Shown here one piece after another: positions 50,884 to 63,645 of a stretch of DNA of 64,000 nt. Source of the stretch: Lasioglossum baleicum (Eukaryota > Arthropoda > Insecta > Hymenoptera > Halictidae). The position numbers and the translations under genes are program-made. The DNA lies in the NCBI RefSeq assembly GCF_051020765.1, contig NC_134936.1, positions 17,808,618 to 17,872,617 on the forward strand. The letters are read 5' to 3'. The notes below the pieces were generated by a model. It was not told the origin of the DNA. It searched no databases and worked only from the letters and a program-made list of their open reading frames with translations. Positions within the stretch are counted from its first letter, which is position 1. Every line of letters starts with the position of its first letter.

Positions 50884-52925
50884 GACGTTGTTTGAGCGTC
50901 CGTGCGGACAACGCTTCCGTTCGCCAGAAATAGGATGCCAAAGTGTTTGGTTTCCGTGCGCGAAATCAACTCGAAGCGCAAGCCGTAGCCATAGCTGTAG
51001 CCATAGCCGAAGCCCCAGCCCCGACAGAGCCCAAAGGAGTAAACGAGAACAACAGAACTAATAGTAAGCTCTGATAAATTATTACCGAGTAACCAGTACT
51101 TACCGCTGCCCGAATAATCAATGGCGCGTAATCAATTTCTAATACTAATACCAGCCCGATAATTTATCGTTATCCTCGGTGGAGTCGAGGTTGCATATTA
51201 TCGGTAACGTAAATATTTCTTACGCATTTGCGCGATACCACCCCGCAAGTCTCTTTTGTCGCGTCGTCCTCCGTTCGACAAACGTTCAACGATTCTACGG
51301 AAAGAAGCGTGGAAGTAGTACGCGAACGATCAAAGGAATCCGCGCGTGTTCTTCCATAATTTTAATACCATTCCCATCAAACCTGATTACCGGCAATGGT
51401 CTTGGTTTCCTGTCGACCGAGTACCGAACCAGAGAAGAAAGAAGGAGCAAAGAGTATCAGTGGCTGATCCGCCGCGCTGCGGCCAGTAGCTCCGACCAAT
51501 CGCTGTCGCGTAACACGAAAATTATCGTTCCCCGATTGCCGCGTAATGTGTCTCGACGTTTTCGCCAACGTCCAAGCGTTCAACTTTATCGTCCCCCCCC
51601 CCCTCTTATTAAAACGGTCGGTAGTGCGAACTCGTACGATTATTCCGACTTTGACCGTAAAACAGCCATCGGCCGTAATCGGCGTCGCGTTGTCTAGAAA
51701 CTCCCTCCTTTCGCTTACTTTCCCTTTCTCTTTCCCACGATCTCTCTATACTCGTCCTCCTGTGTACCGATTGGGACCCGCCGCCAGTAAACAAGGCAGT
51801 GGCGTGGACGAACGCATCCCTCCGACGAACCTCGCTGAAAATCTCGCGCGATTCTTCGCCAGGGGATGGAAAGAAGAGAGAAAGAAATCGAGAGACGAAT
51901 GCAGGATTTTTGGTTGTTTGTGCCGGCGAGCTTAAATCGTTCGACGCAACGAATCGAGCTGAGGGGGAGAGAGAGAGAGAGAGAGGAAATCGAGGAGAAC
52001 GAGAAGCGAACGCGGTCGTCGCGATAGGGCGTCAAAGAGGGTCCTGGCGTCATCGGGACTCCTTCGTCATTAAGCACACCGGTCGGCCGATGTCTAATTA
52101 AGCGGGACGTTAAGTGGGGGCGTTCGATAAAGCCAGGCCGTCCGATAAATTCGATTCGCCGGACAGCCGGTTAATACCCGGTGTATACGGGGGATACCGA
52201 GGGCCAAGATAAACCGCGCGTTTTTCAGGAAGGTCTCGTTTCGTGGACAGAGGCGGAGGATGACGGACCGAGGTAAACGGAGTTCTTCTCCCGAAGGGAA
52301 GGAGGACGGGGAGGATCGTCCTCCGCTGCTCTTCTCCCTCCTTCGGATCCAACAGCTTCTCCTCCTCCCCCTCTGGTTCGGCTCGTCTCCCCCGGAGACG
52401 TTGGTTCGTATAGGAGAGCGGAGGAGCGGAGATATGCAAACGTCTTGCCGCGAGACGGTTGAACATAACTCAGGCACACGTACGCGAGCGAACCGCGCAC
52501 ACATCCTCGCACTACTGAGGACACTATAAACCTCGATACCGGGCGAATAAAATCCCGGATTTACAGTCCTGATACCGAGCGAGACGGTCCTGTCCTGTCC
52601 CGGTGCTGTCCTGTTTGTCGCTGTCGCACGGTGTGGGTTGGCTCATCAGTGATGGCCACGTCCCGCAGTATCTTTTCCCTCGGCATCGAGTAGACCGGCC
52701 AATCTCGGACTCGTACACGCGCGTGCATTCGATTTACGCACACATCGCGACCGGGCCGAGAGTCGCACGTACGGAAATCGACGGTACGTTCGAAACGATC
52801 TTCGATCGTGCTGGTAACCCGTACACTCGTATTTGGATGCGCGCGGCTCGCACACGAGTACACGGGTACACGCGTACACGCGTATACGCGAGGCCCCTCC
52901 ACGCTGTCTCGCTGTTGCTGTTACG

Positions 52926-52975
52926 GGGCACACGGCACACGGCACACGGCACACAGCACACACCGCACACACGGG
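52926..52975. repeat. CACACGG heptamer repeat
   Basis: About six tandem cacacgg or cacacag units. Confidence 0.85.
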
Positions 52976-54285
52976 TTCGGTGCATAGTCATCGGCGTGTG
53001 CGTGTACCGTCTTGTATGCGTGGCTTTCGCGCGATACTTAGAGAAACCGCTCCCTCTTATCACCCCTCCCGCGCGCTCCGGCAAAACCTTGTTCGATACC
53101 ATTTGAGGACCTCCAATAACCTATCCGAGCCATTCCGATAGGAGCTGTCAGCCCGCACCCACACGCTGACCGCGCTCTGCGAGGAGCCGCGCACCGCAGA
53201 CCGGATAAGCCCGAGCGCAGGTGTGCCGCACAAAATCGTCTGATCGACGTGCCGAGTGCGCTGATCTCGATGACCTTCGCCAAGGGTTTCGATTCGACGA
53301 CGCCGCGGTACACGAGGCACGCCCCGGATACCATCTCGACGAGCTGCTCCGGTACCAACGTACCACGGTTACCCTCCTCTATCCCTCCTATCCCTCTTGT
53401 CCCTCCTATCCTTTCTATCCCCCTAGCCCCCTGTCCTGCTGTCCCGTGTACCCATTCGTTGCGCTCACTCGCATTCCCATTCCGCTATTAGCATCCCGAG
53501 AGCATCCTCTTCTTTTCGATCTTCTCGCTCGGTCAAACTTCTCCGCGTCGATCTACGATGACCGTACCGGCCTCGTATCGGTAATCCGGTTAGCTTAAAA
53601 TCGATCGAGTCGATCTTTTTCATCGTCGCTGATCTCACCGATGTCCGTTGACTCGTGAGCGCGCGTCGCGTCGACTGCAACGCGTTATAATTCGGCCGAA
53701 CTTTCTCGATCGTACACGCGAGTTCCCAAGGGTGTGCTGCTCGCCATCGATCCTGGGGCGCGAAACTATTCGTCGCGTCGCATCGGCCCTCCCGCGATAT
53801 ACCTCCGCTGATTTTCGACACTCCCTTGATTTGTCTGTGTCTTGGGAGTTGCGTGAATCCCTTCCGTTGAACCGGGTGATGAATCGGGCATCGTTCGTCG
53901 TCCACGACGCTGACTGTATCCACCACCCTCGCTCGACATTAGCCACGAGGGTGCTCCATCAACCGCGCCAAACCGTGCGCCGCCGTGTCCGTGAAAGTTC
54001 TCCGTGTCCGTCGACTCGTTTGCCTCCCCCGGGATACCGAGCTGGTCATTTCCACGCCTTTTCGCACCTCTCCGACTTTCGGGAAAATGGCCGATACTTG
54101 TGCAAGTTTGATCGACCCGCACCGTATCCCGGTCTCCAAGTTCTGAAATTTCTATTACTTGAAGAGTTTAAGAGCGCTGTGGAAAACGCCTTTCGATTTT
54201 AATAGCGGTCGATCGTTCCCGAGATCGATAATGAGAACGACAACGGGAAACGGGAGACGGTGCGGTGGCTATGGGGGTTCTCGCC

Positions 54286-54406
<121 letters not shown>

Positions 54407-56403
54407 CCTGCGTAAACACGAAGCATCGCGGTACACGCACGGGACGGGCATTAGGCGAAGGAGACCCTCGCGTAGATTCTCAGAATGCATATAATTAAGC
54501 ACGCTGCATCTCAAGAATGCTGTATACGCGCGTGCGTTCGGCTTTGTGTAGTGACTGGTTCGAGAGGCAACGCGCTCGTGTGTACCTTATATAGATACGC
54601 ATAAATATATGCCTAGCCATCGTTGGTCCCTCCACCCCTGCGAACCTCTCAGCCCTTGAGCTCCTCATCCCCGCCGACCCGCCTCTCAACCCCGTTCCAC
54701 TCTTCCCCCCTTTTCTTGCCCCACGCTCAACGGTGATCTATGTATCAGCCTGTGCTCGCCGAACCGGGCAACGTGTGTCCGTCCCCCTCGTGTGCTTACT
54801 TTATTATCGGGGCTCAAATGAGAATTTATGCAGACATAAACGCTCGTGTCAGCAGCATGCCGCGTAGGTGGGGAGGCACCGTTGAACAGGCATCTGTCAC
54901 CCTCTATGCTTTACCTGGTCCGCCTTCGAGACGGTACCACGGCCTTTTTCGAGAGCCGTGCGAAATTTAAGGAACACGGGACCTCGGGCGAACCAGAGTC
55001 GAACCGAAATCTCTGTCTTTCTGCCCGGAACTAGGCAGTCTTCTCAATCGACGCGTCTTTCCTCGAATCGACCAAACGATCGCCACGAGTGATTTTTTCC
55101 TCGCGAATAAGCAACGCTCTCGCCGACAACGATCTGGTTAAGGGGCAGCCTCGCGTAGAGGTATTCTCCGGATATAGCGAGGCGTGGGCTACGCGATCCC
55201 CCCGTTTAGGCTCGTAAATAAACGAAACCTACGAGAATACGTCGCGGTCGACTTTTATATAAACAAATGAAACTGGTACCAGAAAAATACGCGTGTTCTC
55301 CGGCGCGATGAATCATCGTAAAAGTGTCCGCCCTAACTCCTTATCCTCTTCGGAGCGTTTTAATAAGCGTACCGCGGCGTCGAGCACGGGTACGTAGTCG
55401 GACGGTCCTGTTGCGCGGACCGGAGGACCGGCGAATAATCGAACGCGCGGAATATTTGCGGAGCGGATTTTCCTCGAACGATTAATCTCGTATGGATTTA
55501 TTTAAACGTTTCCGACGGGCAGAAAATAAGAAATTCGTAAATTGTTCGGCGCCGAACACGAATGTACGAACGGCGGTTTTCATCCCGTCGATCATCGTTC
55601 ATTAGGGCGACGCGTGTGCGCGAACGTTGAATGTCGAATGTCCAATGTCGAACGTCGACAAAGTACCGGCGTGCGGTTTATCTTTCGCATTATGCGAAAC
55701 ATAACGCAGTTATTGCTCGTGATTAATTAAAAGAACGAACGTAAATTTATTCGAGAGGGGGGTACGCCTCTCTCTCTTTCTCTCTGTCGCGCGCGCGCGC
55801 TCGCGTCGATATTGAAATATCGGCGCGGCGTGATATATTTCGAAGCGTGTTTTCCTTTTTTCCGATTATCCGTTCAATATCAGCGCTGACGTAAAATGTA
55901 TCATCACTGTACGGAACGGAAGGAACGGTACCGCCATCACGCATCCGAAAATTAATCGGCGTGGGCGCAGCCGATAACGAATGGTGTTCCCGCCAAACGG
56001 CCAGTATATTTTACTTTGTACTCCAGTGTCTGTTATTTTCCGCGCATTCTAGCTGTCCGGCTACACGATTTACTCCCGGTCTCGATCAGAAATTCTCGGC
56101 CGCAGTGGATGGACAAATATCCACTGGAATCCATTAAAAAATTGCCGTGTCCCGGTGAATTGTCTTTTAATTGAAATTGATCTGTTTGACCACAGGATAT
56201 TATATCCTTCAGTCTGCCGGCTTGTCGGAGATATTGGACCGTTACAGTTACAGGGCGCTGTTTGTTCCACCGGCTGCTGGCATACTTTCTCGCTGCCGAG
56301 GTGCCGAAGTGCCAAGTACGATACGTTTGCGATATCTGTGCCGGCGTGCGGCGTCACGTGACCCTACGGATAGTCATAGTTAACGTGTGTATGTTGTCAT
56401 CAG

Positions 56404-56898
56404 CAGTGCCGGCGTTAGGGTAGGGCGCCAGACCTGTAGGGGCGCCACTGCCTAGCGCACCCCCACCCTCTCCCGCCACGTGATACACCCTGTGCCTGCC
56501 GCGTTTTAAACTTTATAATTGTTTATAATGCAGCGCAATGCTCAAGAATATCCGCATGTACGAATGTGTGGAGAACTCAATTTTTCGAAACTACAATCAA
56601 TAAAACCGTGTTTAAATCAAAATCAAATTGATTCGTGCATAAGCCGTTCAACCTGAGTTCTCGTTCGAAAATGAAAGTGACAAGAAATGAAAATGAACAT
56701 GAAAGAATAAAGGAAATACAAAACTTTCTGTGTCTACGACGATAGCTCTGGATAAAGCTGAGGAAAGTTCTAAGAACTCTTTCGTTCATGTATATTTCAT
56801 GTATATTCATTTATATTTATATCCCTTTGGAGTGGCCTGCTAATTCGTGTTCGTGGCCTAGAGCGCCATGACAATCTCGCCCAAGGTGCTGGCGGTGC
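56404..56898. mobile_element. Possible hAT-like non-autonomous element, decayed
   Basis: The left edge CAGTGCCGGCGTTAGG has the CAGNG...AGG form common at hAT transposon ends. The right edge, read on the other strand, begins CACCGCCAGCACCTTGGG, an imperfect partner. The interior is AT-rich against GC-rich flanks. I do not find matching 8-bp target duplications, so the boundaries and the family are unsure. Confidence 0.3.
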
Positions 56899-57299
56899 TA
56901 AAACCATCACTGGTGATGGGCATATAGGTAGGGCCCCGGAACGACTGCAACTTGCGCTTACGAATCACCGATGCGTCATTGGAATGCCATGCGAACGGTG
57001 CGTCGCGCGTCGATCTCATATCGGTGAATCGTTGATCGTTCGGGTTCGGCCCGTTTCATAACCTAACATTTCGTATTGGTAAATAGTAGGTGCTGTGGAA
57101 AGTACTACTCACTCGCGTGGAGGTGTTGGCCGCGCGGCGCGTGGGTGGATCACGATTGGACGAAGGTAATCGGAAAATTCGGGAACGGAGATTGGCGAAT
57201 CGTGTCGGATGATGGGATCGAGTATTCGCGTGACGGGTAAAAATCGATAAATACCCTCCTAGAGACATCCGACTAATCGAGGTTGCGTCGCGGAGCGAA

Positions 57300-57643
57300 A
57301 CAGAGTGTAGGTGCATCGTGCACCGTGCACGTACACGTAATACGTGTAGCGGGCGAATAGCGGCGCTGCGCGACGACTTTTCTCGACGCGTCGAGTGTCG
57401 GTGCGGCCGACAGGTGGCGGCAGGGTCGAAGATTGCGCGTCGTTTTCCGCCATCTTTAGTTGACGGACCCGAGCGAAGAGACAAGCCAAGAGAGCTCCGT
57501 GGCGAGAAGAGATAAGGTGAAGAAGCGGTCGGTTCACGGGGGCAAAAGGGAATTTGGTGGATCGAGTGTCGCGGTACCGAACCAGCCGTGTCCTCGCTCG
57601 AGCACGATTCACGAAATCGCCGTCGGCCGATCCTCGCGATACG
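57300..57643 (+). other. Probable non-coding first exon of arm (3' boundary only)
   Basis: A good donor, ACG followed by GTAAGC, lies at 57644, about 1 kb upstream of the exon with the arm start codon. The start codon lies 27 bases inside its exon, after an acceptor, so at least one upstream 5' UTR exon must exist. The left edge given is arbitrary because no clear core promoter was seen. Confidence 0.35.
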
Positions 57644-57835
57644 GTAAGCACAGTAGAATACCAAGTTCGTTCGCCATTACATCGTACGTACGTCGACCGA
57701 TAGGGGGGAAAAAACTTGTCATTTCCGTGACGGTAGTGTTTACGCTGGGTGTGTCAAAGTGTTTCTTCTCGGGCTTCTTTCTCTCTCTTCCGTCTTCTCG
57801 TTACTCGTTCTCTCTCGCTCTCTCTTCCTCTTTCA

Positions 57836-57898
<63 letters not shown>

Positions 57899-58621
57899 CG
57901 TCTGTCTGTCCGACTGTGTGCGTGCCTCTCTCTCTCCTCCGTTCTCTGTTCTCTCTGTTCCGGCAGTGTACACGTATATCGCGGTTAATGTATCTCTCGA
58001 CCGTTCTTCCGTTGTTCCGTTCTCGCTTCCCTGTCGTTCTCCGCGCACCGCGCACCGCTCTTCGCTGGTCGTCGATCCTCGGAAAATGGTGATGCATTGG
58101 ATTCTCGGATCTCGGAGGCTTTGTTGTGTGCCGCACGCCCACGCGCGTCCCTCTACCTTCCGTCTCGCGAGCGAGAGAATCGTTCGCGCTTCCTCTCCGC
58201 ACCTCTAGCTGCTTCTCGGCCGCCGTGATTTTCTAGCACATTCTTTCGAATCGAATCGTGTCGCGTCGTTCCTCGAGCAACACCTTGCGGCTTGTCGCGC
58301 GACAAAAGCGGAAGCTGCGGGGACCCTCGCACGGAAGAATTTTTCGAGTCCGGCCACATTCCGTGCGGGCTCGTCCTCCTTCCATTATTCGCGACACGGT
58401 GCACTGACCCTGTGCGCGTCTTCGCGTCTTTGTAGATTGTACTCGGCAACGTGACGAATAGCGTTCGGTTACGCCTCGCGGACATGTAATACGAAATTTT
58501 TATCGCTTTCCGATACGGAACGCGATAGATCGCGGACTTTGACTCACACGACTGTGTTTGAAATTTTACAACCATCGATTATACGTCACACGTATGCGTT
58601 ACAACGTTTCTCTGTCCGCAG
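57644..58621 (+). other. Presumed intron in the arm 5' UTR
   Basis: Runs from the candidate donor at 57644 to the acceptor CTGTCCGCAG at 58612-58621. It contains a (CT)n array and otherwise unique sequence without recognisable coding content. Confidence 0.4.
57841..57897. repeat. (CT)n microsatellite upstream of arm coding exons
   Basis: About twenty-five CT units inside a longer pyrimidine-rich run (57,780-57,960), within the presumed first intron of arm. Confidence 0.95.
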
Positions 58622-58648
58622 GTGTGGATAGACTCTCCCGTAGGAGCC

Positions 58649-58685
58649 ATGAGTTACCAAATGTCTATGAATCAATCCAGACCGA
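58649..58685 (+). CDS. arm: arm coding exon 1 (start codon)
   Basis: Twelve codons plus one base, starting M-S-Y-Q-M, the start seen in insect Armadillo. The donor is GTAAGT. The A left over joins TG of the next exon to make Met13. Confidence 0.95.
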
Positions 58686-61600
58686 GTAAGTATTCTTTGC
58701 AAGTGCACCACAGAAATTTCAGTCCGCTCCAAGTTAACGTACTCCCTTTTTCTCGCAGTGTCTCATGGGAACTACCAGGGACCCGGGGACCTGCCCATGG
58801 GTTCCACCAAAGAACAGACCCTGATGTGGCAGCAAAACTCCTACATGGTGGACTCTGGAATTCATTCGGGCACCGTCACCCAAACACCATCCCTCTCGGG
58901 CAAGGAGGATGACGAGATGGAGGGAGATCCTCTGATGTTCGATCTGGATCAGGGCTTCGCCCAGGGTTTTACCCAAGATCAGGTAGACGAGATGAACCAG
59001 CAGCTGAGCCACACAAGGTCCCAGCGGGTACGAGCTGCTATGTTCCCCGAAACATTGGAGGAAGGCATAGAGATTCCCTCCACTCAGTTCGATCCTGCTC
59101 AACCCACAGCCGTGCAGAGACTAGCAGAGCCTAGTCAAATGCTGAAACACGCAGTTGTCAATTTAATCAATTACCAGGATGACGCGGATCTGGCGACTCG
59201 CGCGATACCGGAATTGATCAAGCTGTTGAACGACGAGGACCAGGTTGTCGTGTCCAAGGCGGCGATAATGGTACACCAGCTCTCGAAAAAAGAGGCGTCT
59301 CGTCATGCGATCATGAACAGTTCTCAAATGGTGGACGCGTTGGTGCACGCGATCTCGAAGAGCAACGACCTCGAGTCGACCAAAGCTGCGGTCGGCACTT
59401 TGCACAACTTGTCGCATCATAGGCAAGGTTTGCTGGCTATATTCAAGAGCGGAGGCATACCAGCCCTCGTGAAATTGCTCAGCTCCCAAATGGAGTCCGT
59501 GCTTTTCTATGCCATCACGACCCTTCACAATCTCTTGTTGCACCAGGACGGCTCGAAGATGGCCGTACGCATCGCCGGGGGTTTGCAAAAGATGGTCGCG
59601 TTGCTTCAGCGCAACAACGTCAAATTCTTGGCCATAGTGACCGATTGCCTGCAAATCTTGGCGTACGGTAACCAAGAGAGCAAGCTGATCATACTGGCTT
59701 CGCAAGGACCGATCGAGCTGGTACGCATCATGCGCTCCTACGACTACGAGAAGCTCTTGTGGACGACATCGCGGGTGCTGAAGGTGTTGTCGGTTTGCGC
59801 GAGCAACAAACCAGCGATCGTCGACGCAGGTGGCATGCAAGCGCTCTCGATGCATCTCGGAAATCCGAGTCAGAGGCTCGTCCAGAATTGTCTATGGACG
59901 CTGCGAAACTTGTCCGACGCCGGCACTAAGGTAGACGGATTGGAAGTATTGTTGCAGAGCCTGGTGCAGATGCTGAGCTCGACCGACGTGAACGTGGTCA
60001 CCTGTGCCGCCGGTATCTTGTCGAATCTTACCTGCAACAATCAACGCAACAAAGTAACGGTGTGCCAAGTCGGAGGCGTCGACGCCCTGGTCCGCACTAT
60101 CATTTACGCGGATAGCCGAGAGGAGATCAGCGAACCGGCGGTATGCGCGCTCCGTCATTTGACGTCGCGCCACGGAGAGGCGGAAACGGCGCAGAACTCC
60201 ATTCGTCTGAATTATGGAATCCAAGTGACGGTGAAACTGTTGCAACCACCGTCGCGTTGGCCCCTCGTCAAAGCGGTTATTGGATTGATCCGCAACTTGG
60301 CGCTGTGCCCGGCGAATCACGGACCGCTTCGCGATCAGGGTGCAATTCGCGACCTCGTCAGACTTCTGATGGACGCTTTCCCCGAGACGCAACGAGTAGG
60401 CTAATCTTTCTTACGATATCCTCGATGCATTCTCGATACGTAGAATCACGAAATTTCTTGTTCAGCAGCAACGATCGTCCGTGGCGAGCACCGGAAGCCA
60501 GCAGACTTCGGCAGCGTTCGCGGACGGCGGTGTGCGCATGGAAGAAATTGTGGAAGGGACCGTGGGAGCGCTTCATATTCTCGCGAGAGAGTCGCATAAC
60601 AGGGTGATCATCCGATCGCATAACGTGATTCCGATTTTCGTGCAGGTTCGTTCTAATTGTTGGTTCTTTATCGATTTTAACAATCGGCGTCTAATCGTTT
60701 TGTATCGTAACGCAGCTGCTGTTCAACGAGATTGAGAATATCCAACGCGTGGCAGCTGGAGTGCTTTGCGAGCTCGCCGCCGACAAAGAAGGTGCTGAAA
60801 TGATAGAACAAGAAGGTGCTACCTCTCCTCTGACGGAGCTGCTCCACTCTAGAAATGAGGGTGTCGCCACGTACGCGGCCGCCGTGCTATTTCGCATGAG
60901 CGACGACAAACCGCAGGAATACAAAAAACGGCTCTCGATGGAACTGACCAACTCGTTGTTCCGCGAGGACACAAATCTATGGAACAACGGCGACTTCGCG
61001 ATGCCCCCGGATCTACAGGTACCGTACGATACTTACTAGTCATCGATGCATGCCTCGCTTACGCCGTGGCTAAATTTATTTTTTTACCGACACTTTGTAA
61101 CACGGACCATTTATTTTGTTCGTTTTCCTTATATTTTTCTGATCTGGCGGCATGTGCTGCGATAAGAATATGCACTATTTAATATTTCCTTGTACCGTGT
61201 GCCGTGTGTAGCTTTCGAATAGATTTCAGGCGATCGGATTATCGAGGAGAATTTGCCACATACGAGTTCCTTCTGTACACGATCGGTTACACAGTGTTAA
61301 GTAAATTGAGCCACGAAAACGGAATAGCGATAGCGAATACTCTCCTGACCTAGTACCTAGTCACACAGCAGGTACATACTTGCACACGTAATCTTCCCCG
61401 CCATGTAAGTTTAGAAGTGTACGACTAGATAGTTTGCAGAAGTAAATGTCGTTATCCATTATTCCAGTTTGCACAACTTTAAACATCTTCGAAAGACAAA
61501 CGAATCCAACGAGAAACGCAAACGCGGCTTATATTTGTTTTTTGTTTCTTTTTCTCTCTTCGTTTTTTCTTTTTTTTTTTTTAATCAACGTTGTGTCGAA

Positions 61601-63608
61601 GCAGAATAATTTGAATCGTGCAAGTCGTACAGTTGTTTCGGTACAGTTGTATTGTTAAATGCATTCCTATCGAACGCGTTGTCCGCGAACGTAGATCGAG
61701 TGCCAGGGTCGTGCCTAATGGAGCAATGGAACCTGTAATAAATGTACAGCGATGACTTTATCATTATCATCCTCAGTTTGCAACGTTGCGTTATGCATGA
61801 GAATGCGTTTCGTTCCATTCGTGTTTCAATCCCTTTTTCAAAGCTGAGTATAACGAAAACGACATTACCGCGATATTTTACTCTCTCGCTCACCTACCTA
61901 CTTTTCTCTCTAACACTTTCTCTCTCTCGTTCTCCTCTTTCTCTCTCTCCTCATCTGTTCCATCTTTCGAACGCAACAACAGACGCGTTACACACCGACA
62001 CACGTTCTACACTCCGTATTCGTATCCGCATCCGTAACCGTATCCACATCCGTATCCGTGCCTACACCCCCGTATTCATATTATACATATGCATATATCG
62101 TATCGCCGCCGCCTTTACTAATTTTCATCGCGATTTGCCGACACGATACTGCGACGACGAGTAGTCGTCTTTACTCGCCCTTTACTCTCGACGCGGTGTT
62201 AAAGACACGCCTACACGAGAAGATACGTTTTGTGTTGATCTGAGCCTACCTAATCTTCAGGACATGCTTGGCCCTGATCAAGGCTATGATGGTATGTATG
62301 GACAAGGACCTCCTAGCGTACACAGCAGCCACGGAGGTCGAGGGTATCAGCCGCACGGTAAGTCATTGGCGTCATCCTTTCTCTATCCGATTATCGCTTT
62401 CGAACGATCGAAAACCTCAGTGGAACGTAGCCGAACTTACAAATTTCTCTGTTCGAGATTCAATCCTAACGTCACCGTTAATCTTCTCCGGGAGTTTTCG
62501 TAGCATCTCGCCTTACGCGAGTTAGCGGGAACAAGAATGTACGCATTAACTGTGGGAATCGTAGGAGAACGGGTGTTAAATCGTAATGGGTCCGTGCATT
62601 GGAACGGGAACAGATTTGTAATGGGTTTGCGGGTTTTCGTGTGCTCGTGCCTTTCTTGTTTTTCTATGATCCATACATTCTATACGTAGCATATTTCGCG
62701 GATTTCAAAGAGTTTCTTCTCTCGAATAACACGTGTCTCTAGAATACTGTATCTTACTATTACTCGACGATAAGAAGAAAAGCAGCGCATTTAATTAAAT
62801 GTTGTTTTAACAGCAGCTTAACCCACGGACTTATATTAAAATACAGGCTATCAACAGTATCTCGCAGTAACATAGGTGACACTCAGCTCTTACTTACTGT
62901 TCTATGCTTCTTTGATTATATTAATCGCTACATGTTCTTCACACGCATTTCATTGTTTCCACATTTAATATTTCTATTATGGTCGCCACACGTATGTATC
63001 TATCGCTGAGTTTTTGTAAATTGTATCCTATTTGTAACTGCACGTTTTGCGAATGCACATTTTTCTTTCTTTCTCGTTGAATACCGTATTACACGCACAA
63101 TACACACAGAGATTCATTAGGGATTTTTTCCGTAATCTTTCTACTCGCAGAAAAAGTTTTTCATGCATGACGTATTTTCGTTATCCTTTTCCCTAATTGA
63201 ATCTACTTTACGGTGGAAAGAAGAATAGAAACGTATTCGTAAGTAATTAGATAAGGTGTTCGCTTTCGCGAACGTGTCGAGAGAACGCGCTCAGTCATAC
63301 GAATACCGCAACAGAGTCGTGACGAATTCGTTTGTGCCGCCGCTCGCTTCTCGATTCAGCCAAAATGAAAAACACTGTGAAAAATCGTACATGATTTCAA
63401 GTTTCGATGATTCGTTTTACTCGTATCGATGACTTCTCGTCGTTTCTCTCGTTGCCTCGAGAAGTTGGTTTGCTTTATTCGCGCGTGTCGTTCTGCTTTT
63501 GGATTTTTTGATCCCGTTGTTCGAAGTTTATCGTTTGTCGTCGTTCACGTACCTTTACTCGTTTACTCGTGTATCTTGCGAAGAAAGAGCAACGAATGTT
63601 TTGTTTTC

Positions 63609-63645
<37 letters not shown>

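Noticed and set aside
54980..55030. tRNA-like B-box on the minus strand (GGTTCGACTC)
   Set aside because: Flanking bases do not form a T-stem or acceptor stem, and no A-box lies at the right distance.
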